From: Chitinophaga sp. CF118
GTDB lineage: Bacteria > Bacteroidota > Bacteroidia > Chitinophagales > Chitinophagaceae
NCBI RefSeq assembly: GCF_900112615.1
Contig: NZ_FOMK01000001.1
Location: 1,860,001 to 1,924,000, forward strand
Direction of reading: 5' to 3'
Length of the DNA stretch: 64,000 nt
Shown here piece after piece: positions 35,027-44,327 of this stretch. How positions within the stretch are numbered: position 1 is the first letter of the stretch; each line of letters begins with the position of its first letter. Both the position numbers and the translations under genes were made by a program. Below the pieces are notes generated by a model. The model was not told the DNA's origin. It did not search any database and saw only the letters and a list, made by a program, of their open reading frames with translations.

Positions 35027-35689
35027 CTATTTGTCAAACATTAATTCTCTTACTTTAGCTTTATCTTCTTTTTCCTTTTCCAGGTCAAAACTTGTTTTGA
35101 ATACCCAGTCCCAGAAAGAAGAACTCACACCATAGCCTTTATCGTCCCCTTTATAATGATGAAGATGGTGGTTACGCCACAAGGACTTCATCATCTTCAT
35201 TGGTGGGTTCCAGGCATGAATAGCGTAATGCATACTTCCATAAATAAGATACCCGAGCAGGAACCCCGGGAAAAACATAAACGTGATGTTATTCAATAAA
35301 AGATATTGTGCCCCAAATATCAGCGATGCCAGGATCAGACTGGGTACAGGCGGCATAAACAACCGTTGCTTATCACGCGGATATTCATGATGATTTCCAT
35401 GAATTACATATACTATTCTTTGTAATCTTGGGTTTTCAGTGGTAAAGTGGAATAGGTAACGATGTATTACATATTCAAAAAGAGTCCAGCAAACCATTGC
35501 TCCCAGAAAAACAGTTGCGATAGTAAAAATCCCAAATCCCAGGGTTATGCGGCTGTAGTAAAGCATATAGCCAATAACTGGCAGGTACATTCCCCATATT
35601 ACAATGGGGTGGGTTTTGGTGAGCATCTCCAGATAACTGCTTTCAAATAATCGCGCCTGTCCTTTATTCTTAATCTTATCAAACTTCAT
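35027..35689 (-). CDS. Fatty acid hydroxylase (sterol desaturase) family protein
   Basis: A 220-residue membrane di-iron enzyme. Three to four hydrophobic segments are seen (residues ~25-70 and ~105-140). The histidine ligands occur as HRYLFHF, HGNHHEYPRD, HYAIHAW and HHLHHYKGDDKGYG, the pattern of the fatty acid hydroxylase superfamily. The substrate is unknown; in Bacteroidota similar proteins may hydroxylate the 2-position of sphingolipid fatty acids or carotenoids. It stands alone and is divergent from the FAH-type gene, with a near-consensus -7 box on the minus strand upstream. Confidence 0.9.
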   Translation of the reverse strand: MKFDKIKNKGQARLFESSYLEMLTKTHPIVIWGMYLPVIGYMLYYSRITLGFGIFTIATVFLGAMVCWTLFEYVIHRYLFHFTTENPRLQRIVYVIHGNHHEYPRDKQRLFMPPVPSLILASLIFGAQYLLLNNITFMFFPGFLLGYLIYGSMHYAIHAWNPPMKMMKSLWRNHHLHHYKGDDKGYGVSSSFWDWVFKTSFDLEKEKEDKAKVRELMFDK

Positions 35690-35905
35690 GACTTCCAGTT
35701 TTTATTTTAGTCAAATAGATTGAATAGCCCTTCACTTCTTCATTAAATCGTCAACGAATATATTCCACCAATATTATGCCGGTTTCTACCCCAAATGAGG
35801 CCGAATCGCACTCTTAACAATAACGTTAACAGAAAGTTACACGGCTGCAGATTAAAATATCATTTTACCTATATTTACAACTCATACAACCAGAACATTG
35901 ACTTT

Positions 35906-36913
35906 ATGAAATTAGTTACTTACCTCCGGGAAGAGAGTGATCAGCTGGCAATACTCATCGGCAACACTTTGTATAATACACAGGATCTGCATCCTAATCT
36001 GCCCGGTAACATGCAAATGTTTTTATTAATGTGGGATGATGTTATCGACATCGCGATGGAAGCAGATGCACAATTAAAAGCAGGAAATCATGTGGGCACT
36101 GCTACAGGTATTTCATACGATCGGGTACATGTAATTGCACCAGTACCCTTTCCGTCGTCTTGCCGTGATGGTTATGCATTCCGCCAACATGTTGCATCTG
36201 CCCGCCGTAATCGCCGGATAGAAATGATTCCTGAATTCGATCAGTATCCCATCTTTTATTTTACCAATCATAATGCCATCCAGGGTCCCGGTGAAGTTTA
36301 CTGCATGCCTGATCATTTTGATAAACTGGATTTTGAACTGGAAGCGGCTGTTGTCATCTGCAAACCAGGACGTAATATCCCGGCAGCTGAAGCTGATGAC
36401 TATATCGGAGGCTTTATGATCATGAACGATATGAGCGCCCGTACACTCCAAATGGAAGAAATGAAGCTGAATCTCGGCCCTGCAAAAGGAAAAGATTTCA
36501 GTACCGTAATAGGTCCCATGCTAGTTACTCCGGATGAACTGGAACACCTGCTTATACCAGCAAAACCAGGTCATACCGGTAAAAACTATAACCTGAAAAT
36601 GACCTGCCGCGTAAATGGCATCCAGGTAAGTGAAGGGAATATGGGCGATATGGACTGGACCTTTGCAGAGATCATTGAACGCTGTGCATATGGTGCTAAC
36701 ATTCTCCCGGGAGATGTAATTGGCAGCGGTACTGTAGGTACCGGATGTTTCCTTGAACTGAACGGCACGGGTAAACTCAATGATCCTAATTATACAGAAC
36801 AGTGGCTGCAACCTGGCGATGTAGTGGAAATGGAGATCGACGGACTGGGTACATTATCCAATACCATCATACAGGAAGAATCTGATTTTTCAATTCTCAA
36901 ACTGAAGAAATAA
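35906..36913 (+). CDS. Fumarylacetoacetate hydrolase-family protein
   Basis: A 335-residue FAH-fold metal enzyme. The metal-binding part shows FELEAAVVICKPGRNIPAAEADDYIGGFMIMNDMSARTLQ near residue 150, GKDFSTVIGPML, VSEGNMGDMDWTFAEIIERCAYGANILPGDVIGSGTVG near 240 and a last VEMEIDGLG. The substrate could be fumarylacetoacetate or another acylpyruvate. I chose the ATG at 35906 (MKLVTYLREES); the open frame extends 37 codons further up without similarity, and a -7-like TATATTTA lies 29 bp before this ATG. The next gene starts at the base after its stop codon. Confidence 0.88.
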   Translation: MKLVTYLREESDQLAILIGNTLYNTQDLHPNLPGNMQMFLLMWDDVIDIAMEADAQLKAGNHVGTATGISYDRVHVIAPVPFPSSCRDGYAFRQHVASARRNRRIEMIPEFDQYPIFYFTNHNAIQGPGEVYCMPDHFDKLDFELEAAVVICKPGRNIPAAEADDYIGGFMIMNDMSARTLQMEEMKLNLGPAKGKDFSTVIGPMLVTPDELEHLLIPAKPGHTGKNYNLKMTCRVNGIQVSEGNMGDMDWTFAEIIERCAYGANILPGDVIGSGTVGTGCFLELNGTGKLNDPNYTEQWLQPGDVVEMEIDGLGTLSNTIIQEESDFSILKLKK

Positions 36914-37798
36914 ATGCAGGTTATTCCCGGACAGGTAAAAACAGCAGAGCTGCACTCCTGGTTACAGAGCGCTATTGCACCACGGCCTATCTGTTTTGCC
37001 AGTACAATAGATCAGGATGGGCAACCTAATCTTTCTCCGTTCAGCTTCTTCAATATTTTTGGCAGTAATCCGCCTACACTTATATTTTCTCCGGCACGCC
37101 GTGTACGTGATAATACAATAAAACATACACTGGAAAATATCTACGCCACAAAGGAAGTTGTAATCAATGTAGTCAGTTATGCTATGGTACAGCAGACTTC
37201 TTTATCTAGCTGCGAGTATCCAAAAGGTATGAATGAATTTGAGAAGGCAGGCTTCACTCCACTACCTTCAGAAAAGATCAAGCCTTTTCGTGTAAAGGAG
37301 AGTCCTGTACAAATGGAGTGTATTGTAAGGCAGATCATAGAAACCGGGCAGGAGGGCGGCGCTGGTAACCTGGTGATCTGTGAACCTGTACTGATCCATA
37401 TTAATGAGGAGATACTGAACAGCAAAGGAGGCATTGACCCACATAAGATAGACCTTGTAGCCCGCATGGGAGGCGATTACTATTGCCGTGCATCAGGCGA
37501 TGCCATATTCGAGGTGGCAAAACCTAATACGGCATTAGGTATCGGCGTAGATGCGCTACCGGTAACTATCCGGAACAGTTCTATCCTTACAGGTAATAAC
37601 CTGGGGCAACTAGCCAACGTACAGCAGCAACCGGTTATTGATCCTGCATTTGAAGATGCACACCTCCGGAATATCTTCCAGTATTACAGCATAACACCTG
37701 AAGAGATGGAAAAAGAATTACACAGGTATGCACAGAAGCTTCTGGAAAAAGAACAAGTGCAGGAAGCATGGCAGGTATTGCTGGCAGGAACACTGTAA
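36914..37798 (+). CDS. Flavin reductase-family protein
   Basis: A 294-residue FMN-binding split-barrel protein. The N-terminal flavin-binding block reads SAIAPRPICFASTIDQDGQPNLSPFSFFNIFGSNPPTLIFSP, then DTLENIYATKEVVINVV and SSCEYPKGMNEFEKAGF near residue 100. Residues past ~200 form a helical extension. It starts directly after the preceding FAH-type gene with no spacer, so the two are translated from one message and probably act on the same aromatic or keto-acid substrate. The true reaction cannot be told from the sequence; reductase partners or decarboxylase-like roles are known in the superfamily. Confidence 0.88.
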   Translation: MQVIPGQVKTAELHSWLQSAIAPRPICFASTIDQDGQPNLSPFSFFNIFGSNPPTLIFSPARRVRDNTIKHTLENIYATKEVVINVVSYAMVQQTSLSSCEYPKGMNEFEKAGFTPLPSEKIKPFRVKESPVQMECIVRQIIETGQEGGAGNLVICEPVLIHINEEILNSKGGIDPHKIDLVARMGGDYYCRASGDAIFEVAKPNTALGIGVDALPVTIRNSSILTGNNLGQLANVQQQPVIDPAFEDAHLRNIFQYYSITPEEMEKELHRYAQKLLEKEQVQEAWQVLLAGTL

Positions 37799-37859
37799 AT
37801 TTTATTTTTTGCAGAACACGGGCTCCGTTTATAGTAACCCGTTTGTCTACCCAAAAAAT

Positions 37860-37916
37860 GACTCCGTTAGGAATCTCCTGTTCATAATAATTTTAACAGG
37901 AGCTCTTAACGGAGTC
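37860..37916 (-). terminator. Terminator of the DUF4197 gene
   Basis: A long imperfect hairpin with stems GACTCCGTTA/TAACGGAGTC and CTCCTGTT/AACAGGAG around a small internal loop. On the minus strand it is followed by ATTTTTTGG, 47 bp past the DUF4197 stop. Confidence 0.82.
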
Positions 37917-37962
37917 AAATTATATAATATAGCTTCTGATAGAGCTATAATCCCTCAATATC

Positions 37963-38694
37963 TTATTTACCAAATACCTTCTTCAGCAGATCGGTTGTTC
38001 TGGCAGCAGGATTAGCACGGATATTAGCTTCTTCCTTGGAAATCTGGTCGAATAGTGCATTAACAGCCATGCCGGTTACGTAATCCTGTAAATCAGGATT
38101 GATTTTATTAAAAGTGGTAGGCAGTTTGTTATAAGAAGTAACGATATCTCCATAATAACGGGTAGCACTTGTACTGTCCAGTGATCCCTTGATAACAGGA
38201 GAGAACGCGGCTTTTAGTTTATCCGTTGTTTTGCCCTTGAAGTATTCGGTAGCAGCATTCTTATCACCCTGAATAAGTTTCAGTGCATCAGTAATACTCA
38301 TTTCTTTGATGGCATCTACAAAGATAGGAGCTGCATAACCCACTCCCTTTTCTGCAGCACGGTTAATAGACAGGATCGCTTTGTCCACCTGGCTGCCCAG
38401 TCCAATGCCACGAAGTGTATTACCTGCTTTCACCGCATCTGGCGGAAGTAACATTTTATATAATTCGTTCCCGAAAAATCCGTCTTTCTTATTTAATGTA
38501 GCAATACCGGCTGCCACTCCTTTTGCGAGTGCTTCTTTAATTGCATTGCCGGCATCCGTCTGTGTTACGCCACTGGCAGTGGTACCACCCGTTGCGCTGC
38601 TTACAGCCTTTCCTAACTGTTTCAATATCTGCGCCTGGGTTACGGGCAGAAAGGCAATTCCTGATAATAAGAGAAGTGATAATTTCTTATACAT
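37963..38694 (-). CDS. DUF4197 exported protein
   Basis: A 243-residue exported protein of the DUF4197 family. The signal peptide is YKKLSLLLLSGIAFLPVTQAQ. The domain is helical: NAIKEALAKGVAAGIATLNKKDGFF, YKMLLPPDAVKAGNTLRGIGLG, AAPIFVDAIKEMSITDALKLIQGD, AATEYFKGKT and a C-terminal PAARTTDLLKKVFG. Its function is unknown; homologues occur widely in Proteobacteria and Bacteroidota as periplasmic proteins. I chose the ATG at 38694 rather than the upstream 38751 because it puts the signal peptide at the start. A -7-like CTAATTTG lies on the minus strand just upstream. Confidence 0.85.
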   Translation of the reverse strand: MYKKLSLLLLSGIAFLPVTQAQILKQLGKAVSSATGGTTASGVTQTDAGNAIKEALAKGVAAGIATLNKKDGFFGNELYKMLLPPDAVKAGNTLRGIGLGSQVDKAILSINRAAEKGVGYAAPIFVDAIKEMSITDALKLIQGDKNAATEYFKGKTTDKLKAAFSPVIKGSLDSTSATRYYGDIVTSYNKLPTTFNKINPDLQDYVTGMAVNALFDQISKEEANIRANPAARTTDLLKKVFGK

Positions 38695-38805
38695 ACACTC
38701 AATGTTGTGGTTTACATGCAAATTAGTAACAATATTTATACTACCAATCATTAAAAGATTAGAATCATTTGAAACGGGAAAGGTTTAACAAAGTTTAACA
38801 CATTA

Positions 38806-39639
38806 TCATTCATGAATCGCTAACATGGGAATATGGGTATGAAATGCCAGCTTAGCTGTCCTGCTCCGTCTGAACAACCCTTCAAACAAGCCATGTTTAC
38901 GGGGAATAGTCAGGATCAGGTCGGCCTGGATCTTATCGGCAAATTCCATGATACCCTCCACAATGTTATCATGGTCAATAAAATGATATATTGGCTGATA
39001 GCCTTCCAGCAAGGTATCGAGTAGCAGGCTTTCAAGCGGTATATCTGCACCAAGTCCTTTGCCTTCCCTGTCAATATTCAGCACATGCAGTTCTGCGTGA
39101 AAGATATCCAGCAGTTTTTTAAGTGGCCCTATGGGAGTTGCTGTGCCTATCTTTTTGAAATCACAGGCAAACAGGATCTTATTAACTGGTTTAAAAGTAC
39201 CTTTTCCGGGAACGATGAGCACCGGGAAGGTGGTATGTTTTATTACATCTATGGTGTTTGAGCCAATCAGGATTTCTTCCAGTTGCCCACCTCCTGTGAT
39301 ACCCATCACAATCATATCAGCCTGTTCTTCTCTCGCAATATCATTAATATTGGCTGCCAGCAGGTTGTTTTCAGCACGGATCTCCAGCACGGCGCCCGGA
39401 GGTACCAGGGCATTCAGGTCCTGCTTCATTTGGTGCAATCCCTCCAGACTGGCGGTTTTCAGTTCTTTAGGATCCACAACGGGAAGAGATGTGGGCAAAT
39501 CGGGAATCGGTACTATCAGTTCATAAGCATGATATAACACGATGCGGGTAGTATCCAGTTGTCCTGCCAGTCCTAGTGCATAACGGGCCGCATTATAAGC
39601 TGTTGCTGAGAAATCTGTAGGTACAATTATCGTTTTCAT
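38806..39639 (-). CDS. Universal stress protein, two tandem UspA domains
   Basis: A 277-residue protein built of two UspA-fold halves. The first half begins KTIIVPTDFSATAYNAARYAL and has the nucleotide-region block ADMIVMGITGGGQLEEILIGSNTIDVI, with a Gly-rich loop and the Thr/Ser that bind the ATP phosphates. The second half begins KPVNKILFACDFKKI and ends ADLILTIPRKHGLFEGLFRRSRTAKLAFHTHIPML, in which the glycine loop is absent. So one half probably binds ATP and the other does not. It stands alone. Its role in the cell is unknown beyond the general link of the family to stress and energy state. Confidence 0.9.
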   Translation of the reverse strand: MKTIIVPTDFSATAYNAARYALGLAGQLDTTRIVLYHAYELIVPIPDLPTSLPVVDPKELKTASLEGLHQMKQDLNALVPPGAVLEIRAENNLLAANINDIAREEQADMIVMGITGGGQLEEILIGSNTIDVIKHTTFPVLIVPGKGTFKPVNKILFACDFKKIGTATPIGPLKKLLDIFHAELHVLNIDREGKGLGADIPLESLLLDTLLEGYQPIYHFIDHDNIVEGIMEFADKIQADLILTIPRKHGLFEGLFRRSRTAKLAFHTHIPMLAIHE

Positions 39640-39717
39640 CCGTTTAAGAATTTAGTGCTGGAAGAATGCCAACACCATATAGTAGAAAATTTGATGCCAA
39701 TTCCCCCCTAAATCAGC

Positions 39718-39725
39718 TATTTTTG
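39718..39725 (+). promoter_or_regulatory. -7 promoter box for lysS
   Basis: TATTTTTG matches TAnnTTTG, 25 bp before the ATG. A TTTG 24 bp further upstream (39690-39693) is slightly too far to be an ideal -33 box. Confidence 0.45.
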
Positions 39726-39750
39726 CACTCCATTATAGTAATAAGTACTC

Positions 39751-41262
39751 ATGACACCACTATCTGAGCAAGAGATCATACGTAGGGAAAAAATGCTGGA
39801 GCTGGAAAAATTAGGGATAAATCCCTATCCGGCAGAGGAATATCCCGTGAATAATACTGCTGCCAATATCAAGGCACTTTATTCTGAAGAAACAAAAGAC
39901 CAGTTTCAGGAAGTATGCCTGGCAGGTCGTATTATGAGCGTCAGGGATATGGGTAAAGCTGCTTTTGCAGTGATCCAGGACCATTCCGGCCGTATGCAGC
40001 TGTACATCCGTCGTGATGACATCTCAGACGGAGAAGACAAAACCATGTACGATACCGTTTGGAAAAAATTATTGGATATTAGTGATATTATCGGAATCAA
40101 AGGCTATGCTTTTATTACCAAAACAGGAGAACTGTCTGTACATGTAAAACAGCTGACTGTCCTCTCCAAAGCATTACGCCCGCTGCCGATTGTGAAAGAG
40201 AAAGAAGGTGAATCCTTTGATGCAGTTACTGATCCTGAATTTAAATACCGTCAGCGTTATGTTGACCTTATCATCAATCCGCAGGTAAAGGATGTGTTTA
40301 TTAAACGCACCCGTATCATGCAGACCATCCGCGATTTCTATAATGAAATGGGCTACCTGGAAGTGGAAACACCTATCCTTCAACCTATTCCCGGAGGTGC
40401 TGCAGCACGGCCGTTTACCACGCATCACAATGCCCTGGACATTCCGCTTTATCTCCGCATAGCCAATGAGCTTTACCTGAAACGCCTTATTGTAGGCGGT
40501 TTTGAAGGTGTATACGAGTTTGCCAAAGACTTCCGTAATGAAGGAATGGACCGTACACACAATCCGGAATTTACCGTAATGGAAATGTATGCGGCTTACA
40601 AGGATTACGAATGGATGATGCGTACCACAGAAACCTTGCTGGAAAAGATTGCACTCGCATTACACGGCACCACACAGGTGCAGGTGGGCGACAAAGTAAT
40701 CGACTTTAAAGCACCTTTCCGCAGGATAAGCCTCTATGACGCCATTAAGGAACATACTAATATCGATGTTACCAACATGGATGAAGCCGCACTCCGTGAA
40801 ACCTGCAAAACACTGAATATCTCAGTAAGTCCGACTATCGGTAAAGGAAAACTCATTGATGAAATCTTTGGTGAAACAAGTGAACACCATTATGTGCAGC
40901 CTACTTTCATCATCGACTATCCTGTGGAAATGAGCCCGCTCACTAAAAAGCACCGTAGCAAAGCAGGACTGGTAGAACGTTTTGAACTTATGGTGAATGG
41001 TAAAGAACTAGCCAATGCATACAGTGAGCTGAACGATCCGATTGATCAGCGCCAGCGTTTCGAAGACCAGGTAGATCTGATGCAACGCGGTGATGATGAA
41101 GCCATGTATATAGATCATGACTTCCTTCGTGCTCTGGAATATGGTATGCCGCCTACTTCCGGGATCGGTATTGGTATCGACCGCCTTACCATGATCATGA
41201 CTAACCAGCCGTCCATTCAGGATGTATTGTTCTTCCCGCAGATGAAACCGGAAAAAGCGTAG
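39751..41262 (+). CDS. lysS: Lysyl-tRNA synthetase (class II)
   Basis: Charges tRNA-Lys. The N-terminal OB-fold domain binds the anticodon (residues ~55-150, with [29 protein letters not shown]). The class II catalytic core follows: motif 1 near [25 protein letters not shown] [15 protein letters not shown], motif 2 [23 protein letters not shown], and motif 3 [15 protein letters not shown] near the C-terminus. At 503 residues it is of normal length. It stands alone with a -7 box and a good terminator at 41284-41315. Confidence 0.97.
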   Translation: MTPLSEQEIIRREKMLELEKLGINPYPAEEYPVNNTAANIKALYSEETKDQFQEVCLAGRIMSVRDMGKAAFAVIQDHSGRMQLYIRRDDISDGEDKTMYDTVWKKLLDISDIIGIKGYAFITKTGELSVHVKQLTVLSKALRPLPIVKEKEGESFDAVTDPEFKYRQRYVDLIINPQVKDVFIKRTRIMQTIRDFYNEMGYLEVETPILQPIPGGAAARPFTTHHNALDIPLYLRIANELYLKRLIVGGFEGVYEFAKDFRNEGMDRTHNPEFTVMEMYAAYKDYEWMMRTTETLLEKIALALHGTTQVQVGDKVIDFKAPFRRISLYDAIKEHTNIDVTNMDEAALRETCKTLNISVSPTIGKGKLIDEIFGETSEHHYVQPTFIIDYPVEMSPLTKKHRSKAGLVERFELMVNGKELANAYSELNDPIDQRQRFEDQVDLMQRGDDEAMYIDHDFLRALEYGMPPTSGIGIGIDRLTMIMTNQPSIQDVLFFPQMKPEKA

Positions 41263-41283
41263 CTTTTCCTTTACAATAAAAAC

Positions 41284-41315
41284 AAAAAAGTCTGGCTGCT
41301 TGCCGGACTTTTTTT
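41284..41315 (+). terminator. Terminator of lysS
   Basis: Stem GTCTGGC / GCCGGAC with one G-U pair, loop TGCTT, preceded by A6 and followed by T7, 21 bp after the stop. Confidence 0.88.
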
Positions 41316-41406
41316 ATGCCCCTCCACGACTATCCGCTCATCCGTAATTACCTGCAGATCATTCCTAATTTATTATTTTCGTTTCCTATACAACAATATT
41401 TGAACT

Positions 41407-43527
41407 ATGCGTATAAGTCATTATTTGTCAGTCTGTGTAACTGCAACAGGATTTTTCATATCCGGATTGCAGGCACAGGAGAAAAAAGACCTCACTTTCC
41501 AACAGATCTTCAAAGGAGAAGCCAGTGGACTTCTGCAGCCCTTACCCACCATCAGGGGATGGGCTGATGATACCCACTATATAGAAATGCGGACGGACGG
41601 TAAAGCCTGGAAAGTTGACGCCCAAACCGGCAATGCTATTCCCTATCAAAAAGCACCCGATGGTGCCAGTGTAGCCGTTGTACAAAACGATATCATTTAC
41701 ACCTCAGATGACGGTGTAAAAACACAATTGACACACGATACCACACAGGAAAGAAATCCAACCCTTTCCCCGGACGGTAAATATGTAGCCTTTACCCATG
41801 GCAATGATTTATACAGCATAGAGATAGCTACAAAAAAGCAAACCCGCTATACAACAGACGGAACAGACGTTATCTACAATGGCTGGGCTTCCTGGGTATA
41901 CTACGAAGAAATCCTCGGCCGCCCATCAAAATACCGCGCATTCTGGTGGAGTCCGGACAGTAAGCACATTGCCTACATGCACTTCAACGACAGCAAAGTT
42001 CCTGTATTCCCTATTTACAGTGAAAAAGGTCAACACGGCTACCTGGAAAACACCCGTTACCCGGAAGCAGGAGATACCAATCCTGCCGTAAAAGTGGGCA
42101 TAGTACCTGTTACAGGCGGCAATACTACCTGGGCAGATTTTAATGAGAATGATGATCAATATTTCGGTACCCCGGTATGGACACCCGAAGGACACCTCTG
42201 GGTGCAATGGATGAACAGGGGACAGGATAACCTTAAAATATATGATATCAACCTGGAAAACGGGGCTAAAAAAGAAATCTACGACGAAAAACAACCTACC
42301 TGGATCGATTGGTTTGATAGCATCGCTTTTCTGAGCAATGGCCAGGGTTTTATCCTGAAAAGTGATAAAAGTGGCTGGGCGCACCTTTACTGGTATAATA
42401 TGGATGGCACATTGAAAAAGCAACTGACTTCAGGCAACTGGACTGTGAACGGTGTAGCCGCCATTGATAACAAACAGCAGGTAATTACTTTCACTGCCCG
42501 TAAAGAGGTATCTACCCGCACAGACCTTTACCAGGTGAATATGAAAAATGGAGCTGTTACCCGGCTCACCTTTGGTGATTATCTCCATAGTACAATGGTG
42601 AGCCCCTCCGGAGCCTATTTCATTTCCACCTACTCAAACCTGGCGACTCCTCCTATGATGGCCCTCCTGAATAATAAAGGCAAGGTGATAAAAGAACTGG
42701 GCAACAGCAAAGGCAGCCAGTACGACCAGTACAACCTGGCAGGCACAAAAATCCAGTATTACAAAACAAGAGACGGCCTGGACCTTCCCATGACCATCAC
42801 CTTACCGCTGCATATGCAGCCAGGTAAAAAATACCCCGTACTGATCAGTATCTATGGCGGTCCTGATGCCGGCACAGTATACGATAGCTGGAAACCGGCC
42901 CTTTCCTCCCAATGGTGGGCAGAGAAAGGCGTGATCCAGGTAGCAATAGACAACCGCAGCTCCGGGCAACTGGGTAAAATGGGAATGAACTATATCCATC
43001 GTCAGCTGGGTAAACATGAAATCGAAGATTATATGGACGCGGCGGGTTGGTTACGCACTCAGCCCTGGGCTGATACCAGCAAGATCTGCATTACCGGAGG
43101 CAGCTTTGGCGGTTATATCACCTGTATGGCACTCTCCTACGGGGCAGATGTGTTTACGCATGGAATGGCCAATTATGCTGTTACTGACTGGCGGCTTTAT
43201 GACAGCCACTACACAGAACGCTATATGGATACCCCTGCAGAGAATCCGGATGGGTATCATATAACCAGTCCAATTACTTATGCGGATCGCTATAAAGGTA
43301 TGCTGAGGATCGTACACGGCACGATGGACGATAACGTACATATGCAGAACAGTATTCAATTTGTAGATAAACTGGAAAATCTGGGTAAACACTTTGAATT
43401 CATGGTTTATCCCGGTGAACGTCATGGTTGGAGAACAAGTATTAAGAACAGGCACAGCGATAATGAAATGTACCGCTTCATATACAGATATCTCCTGGAA
43501 CAACCGTTCCCTGCAGAATTTGAGTAA
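41407..43527 (+). CDS. Dipeptidyl peptidase IV-type S9 peptidase
   Basis: A 706-residue secreted serine peptidase. A signal peptide (residues 1-21, ending in GLQAQE) is followed by a DPP IV N-terminal beta-propeller (residues ~30-470, with TLSPDGKYVAFTHGNDLY and IAYMHFNDSKVPVFP) and the alpha/beta-hydrolase domain. The catalytic residues are Ser566 (GGSFGGY), Asp642 (MDDNVH) and His673 (GERHGW). Family members cut X-Pro or X-Ala dipeptides from peptide N-termini in the periplasm. A near-consensus -7 box (TATTTTCG) lies 26 bp before the ATG. A hairpin follows at 43549-43589. Confidence 0.93.
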   Translation: MRISHYLSVCVTATGFFISGLQAQEKKDLTFQQIFKGEASGLLQPLPTIRGWADDTHYIEMRTDGKAWKVDAQTGNAIPYQKAPDGASVAVVQNDIIYTSDDGVKTQLTHDTTQERNPTLSPDGKYVAFTHGNDLYSIEIATKKQTRYTTDGTDVIYNGWASWVYYEEILGRPSKYRAFWWSPDSKHIAYMHFNDSKVPVFPIYSEKGQHGYLENTRYPEAGDTNPAVKVGIVPVTGGNTTWADFNENDDQYFGTPVWTPEGHLWVQWMNRGQDNLKIYDINLENGAKKEIYDEKQPTWIDWFDSIAFLSNGQGFILKSDKSGWAHLYWYNMDGTLKKQLTSGNWTVNGVAAIDNKQQVITFTARKEVSTRTDLYQVNMKNGAVTRLTFGDYLHSTMVSPSGAYFISTYSNLATPPMMALLNNKGKVIKELGNSKGSQYDQYNLAGTKIQYYKTRDGLDLPMTITLPLHMQPGKKYPVLISIYGGPDAGTVYDSWKPALSSQWWAEKGVIQVAIDNRSSGQLGKMGMNYIHRQLGKHEIEDYMDAAGWLRTQPWADTSKICITGGSFGGYITCMALSYGADVFTHGMANYAVTDWRLYDSHYTERYMDTPAENPDGYHITSPITYADRYKGMLRIVHGTMDDNVHMQNSIQFVDKLENLGKHFEFMVYPGERHGWRTSIKNRHSDNEMYRFIYRYLLEQPFPAEFE

Positions 43528-43548
43528 GTATAATGGCTTTTAGCCGGC

Positions 43549-43589
43549 ATGTCCTGTGGTTTGACAATAACAGTCAGATCACAGGACAT
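43549..43589 (+). terminator. Terminator-like hairpin after the DPP IV gene
   Basis: A 10-bp stem ATGTCCTGTG / CACAGGACAT around a 21-nt loop, then TTTTG. Weaker than the others because the loop is long and the T run short. Confidence 0.6.
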
Positions 43590-43689
43590 TTTGCATTAAA
43601 CAAAATAACAAGCAGACACAGGTATTTACCTTGATGATATATAAAGTGTTTTTGAAGATGTATTAGTGGGAAGGGGTTAAACCGGGAGT

Positions 43690-43860
43690 TCTGAAAATAG
43701 AAACGGGGCTGCAAGACTACAGCCCCGAAAAATTTTAACCATATCTTTATTGAAAAACCTATACCAAAGGTGCAGGTATTTTGAATACAGGCAATGTCCA
43801 TTCTAGTGAATGATGTATTTTAGTTGGGGAACGTAATGAAAAAGAAGTTAAACGTTTGGT
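43690..43860 (-). ncRNA. Candidate small RNA, copy 3 of the family
   Basis: On the minus strand CTTTGGTATAGG, TTTTTCAATAAAGATATGG and TTAAAATT lead into the hairpin CGGGGCTG / CAGCCCCG (43704-43727), then GTTTCTATTTTC, a U-rich tail suited to factor-independent termination. It is directly downstream of copy 2 in the same orientation. The hairpin bases differ wholly from copies 1 and 2 although pairing is kept. The 5' end is uncertain; AACTAAAATACATC near 43850 may match AACTATTTT of the other copies. Confidence 0.55.
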
Positions 43861-43954
43861 AATAAACAGGGGAAAGAGGAGTAAATGGGTGTGAAAGTGA
43901 GGTTTGTTTCTAATTATCAGTTCCTTAAGCGGGAAGTGTGTAATGGCCTGAAAA

Positions 43955-44120
43955 GTAGAAGGGCGGTAAGAATACCGCCCTTGTAATAATTTTAACCATA
44001 TCCTATGAAAAACCTGAACCAAAGATATAGTACCTCATACTGGTTTTCCCTCCTGTTTCCGTGAACGCCATAAAATAGTTCGTAAAATGACCAATTTGGG
44101 CATGTCAGCCATTATATGTT
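43955..44120 (-). ncRNA. Candidate small RNA, copy 2 of the family
   Basis: On the minus strand the order is AATGGCTGACATG, CAAATTGG, ACGAACTATTTTATGG, a variable middle, CAGGTTTTTCATAGGATATG and GTTAAAATT, then an 8-bp hairpin GGGCGGTA-TTCT-TACCGCCC (43961-43980) and TTCTACTTTTC. The rest of the 800-bp gap between the peptidase and lptC genes (43528-44327) holds copy 3 and two terminators. Small ORFs starting MKNL on the other strand do not conserve beyond that tetrapeptide. No expression evidence is available. Confidence 0.55.
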
Positions 44121-44270
44121 GATTATTATAATATTAAATAAGTTTTAAATTGTTTTTTAACTGCATTTGAAGAGATGGGTCTTAAGTACTTAATAGCAGA
44201 CGCTGCTAATGGCATGGTTATTGCATTTCTGTATAGACAAAATTTTAGGTTAAAAATAGGTTAAAGCGAA

Positions 44271-44304
44271 ACGGCCCAACATTGCAAATGCAGTGTTGGG
44301 CCGT
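44271..44304 (-). terminator. Hairpin terminator after lptC
   Basis: A 16-bp stem, ACGGCCCAACA and TGCA arms with one G-U pair, loop of two bases, lying 24 bp past the lptC stop. The minus-strand tail TTTCGCTTT is only moderately T-rich. Confidence 0.75.
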
Positions 44305-44327
44305 CTTCGTTATAATATATTACTAAC

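Noticed and set aside
37801..37850. Weak hairpin ACGGG/CCCGT after the flavin reductase gene
   Set aside because: A 5-bp stem without a clear T run; too weak to call as a terminator.
43990..44065. Short plus-strand ORF starting MKNLNQR in the small RNA copy 2
   Set aside because: The matching frames in the other copies share only KNL; lengths and sequences diverge, and the hairpin with T run is on the minus strand.
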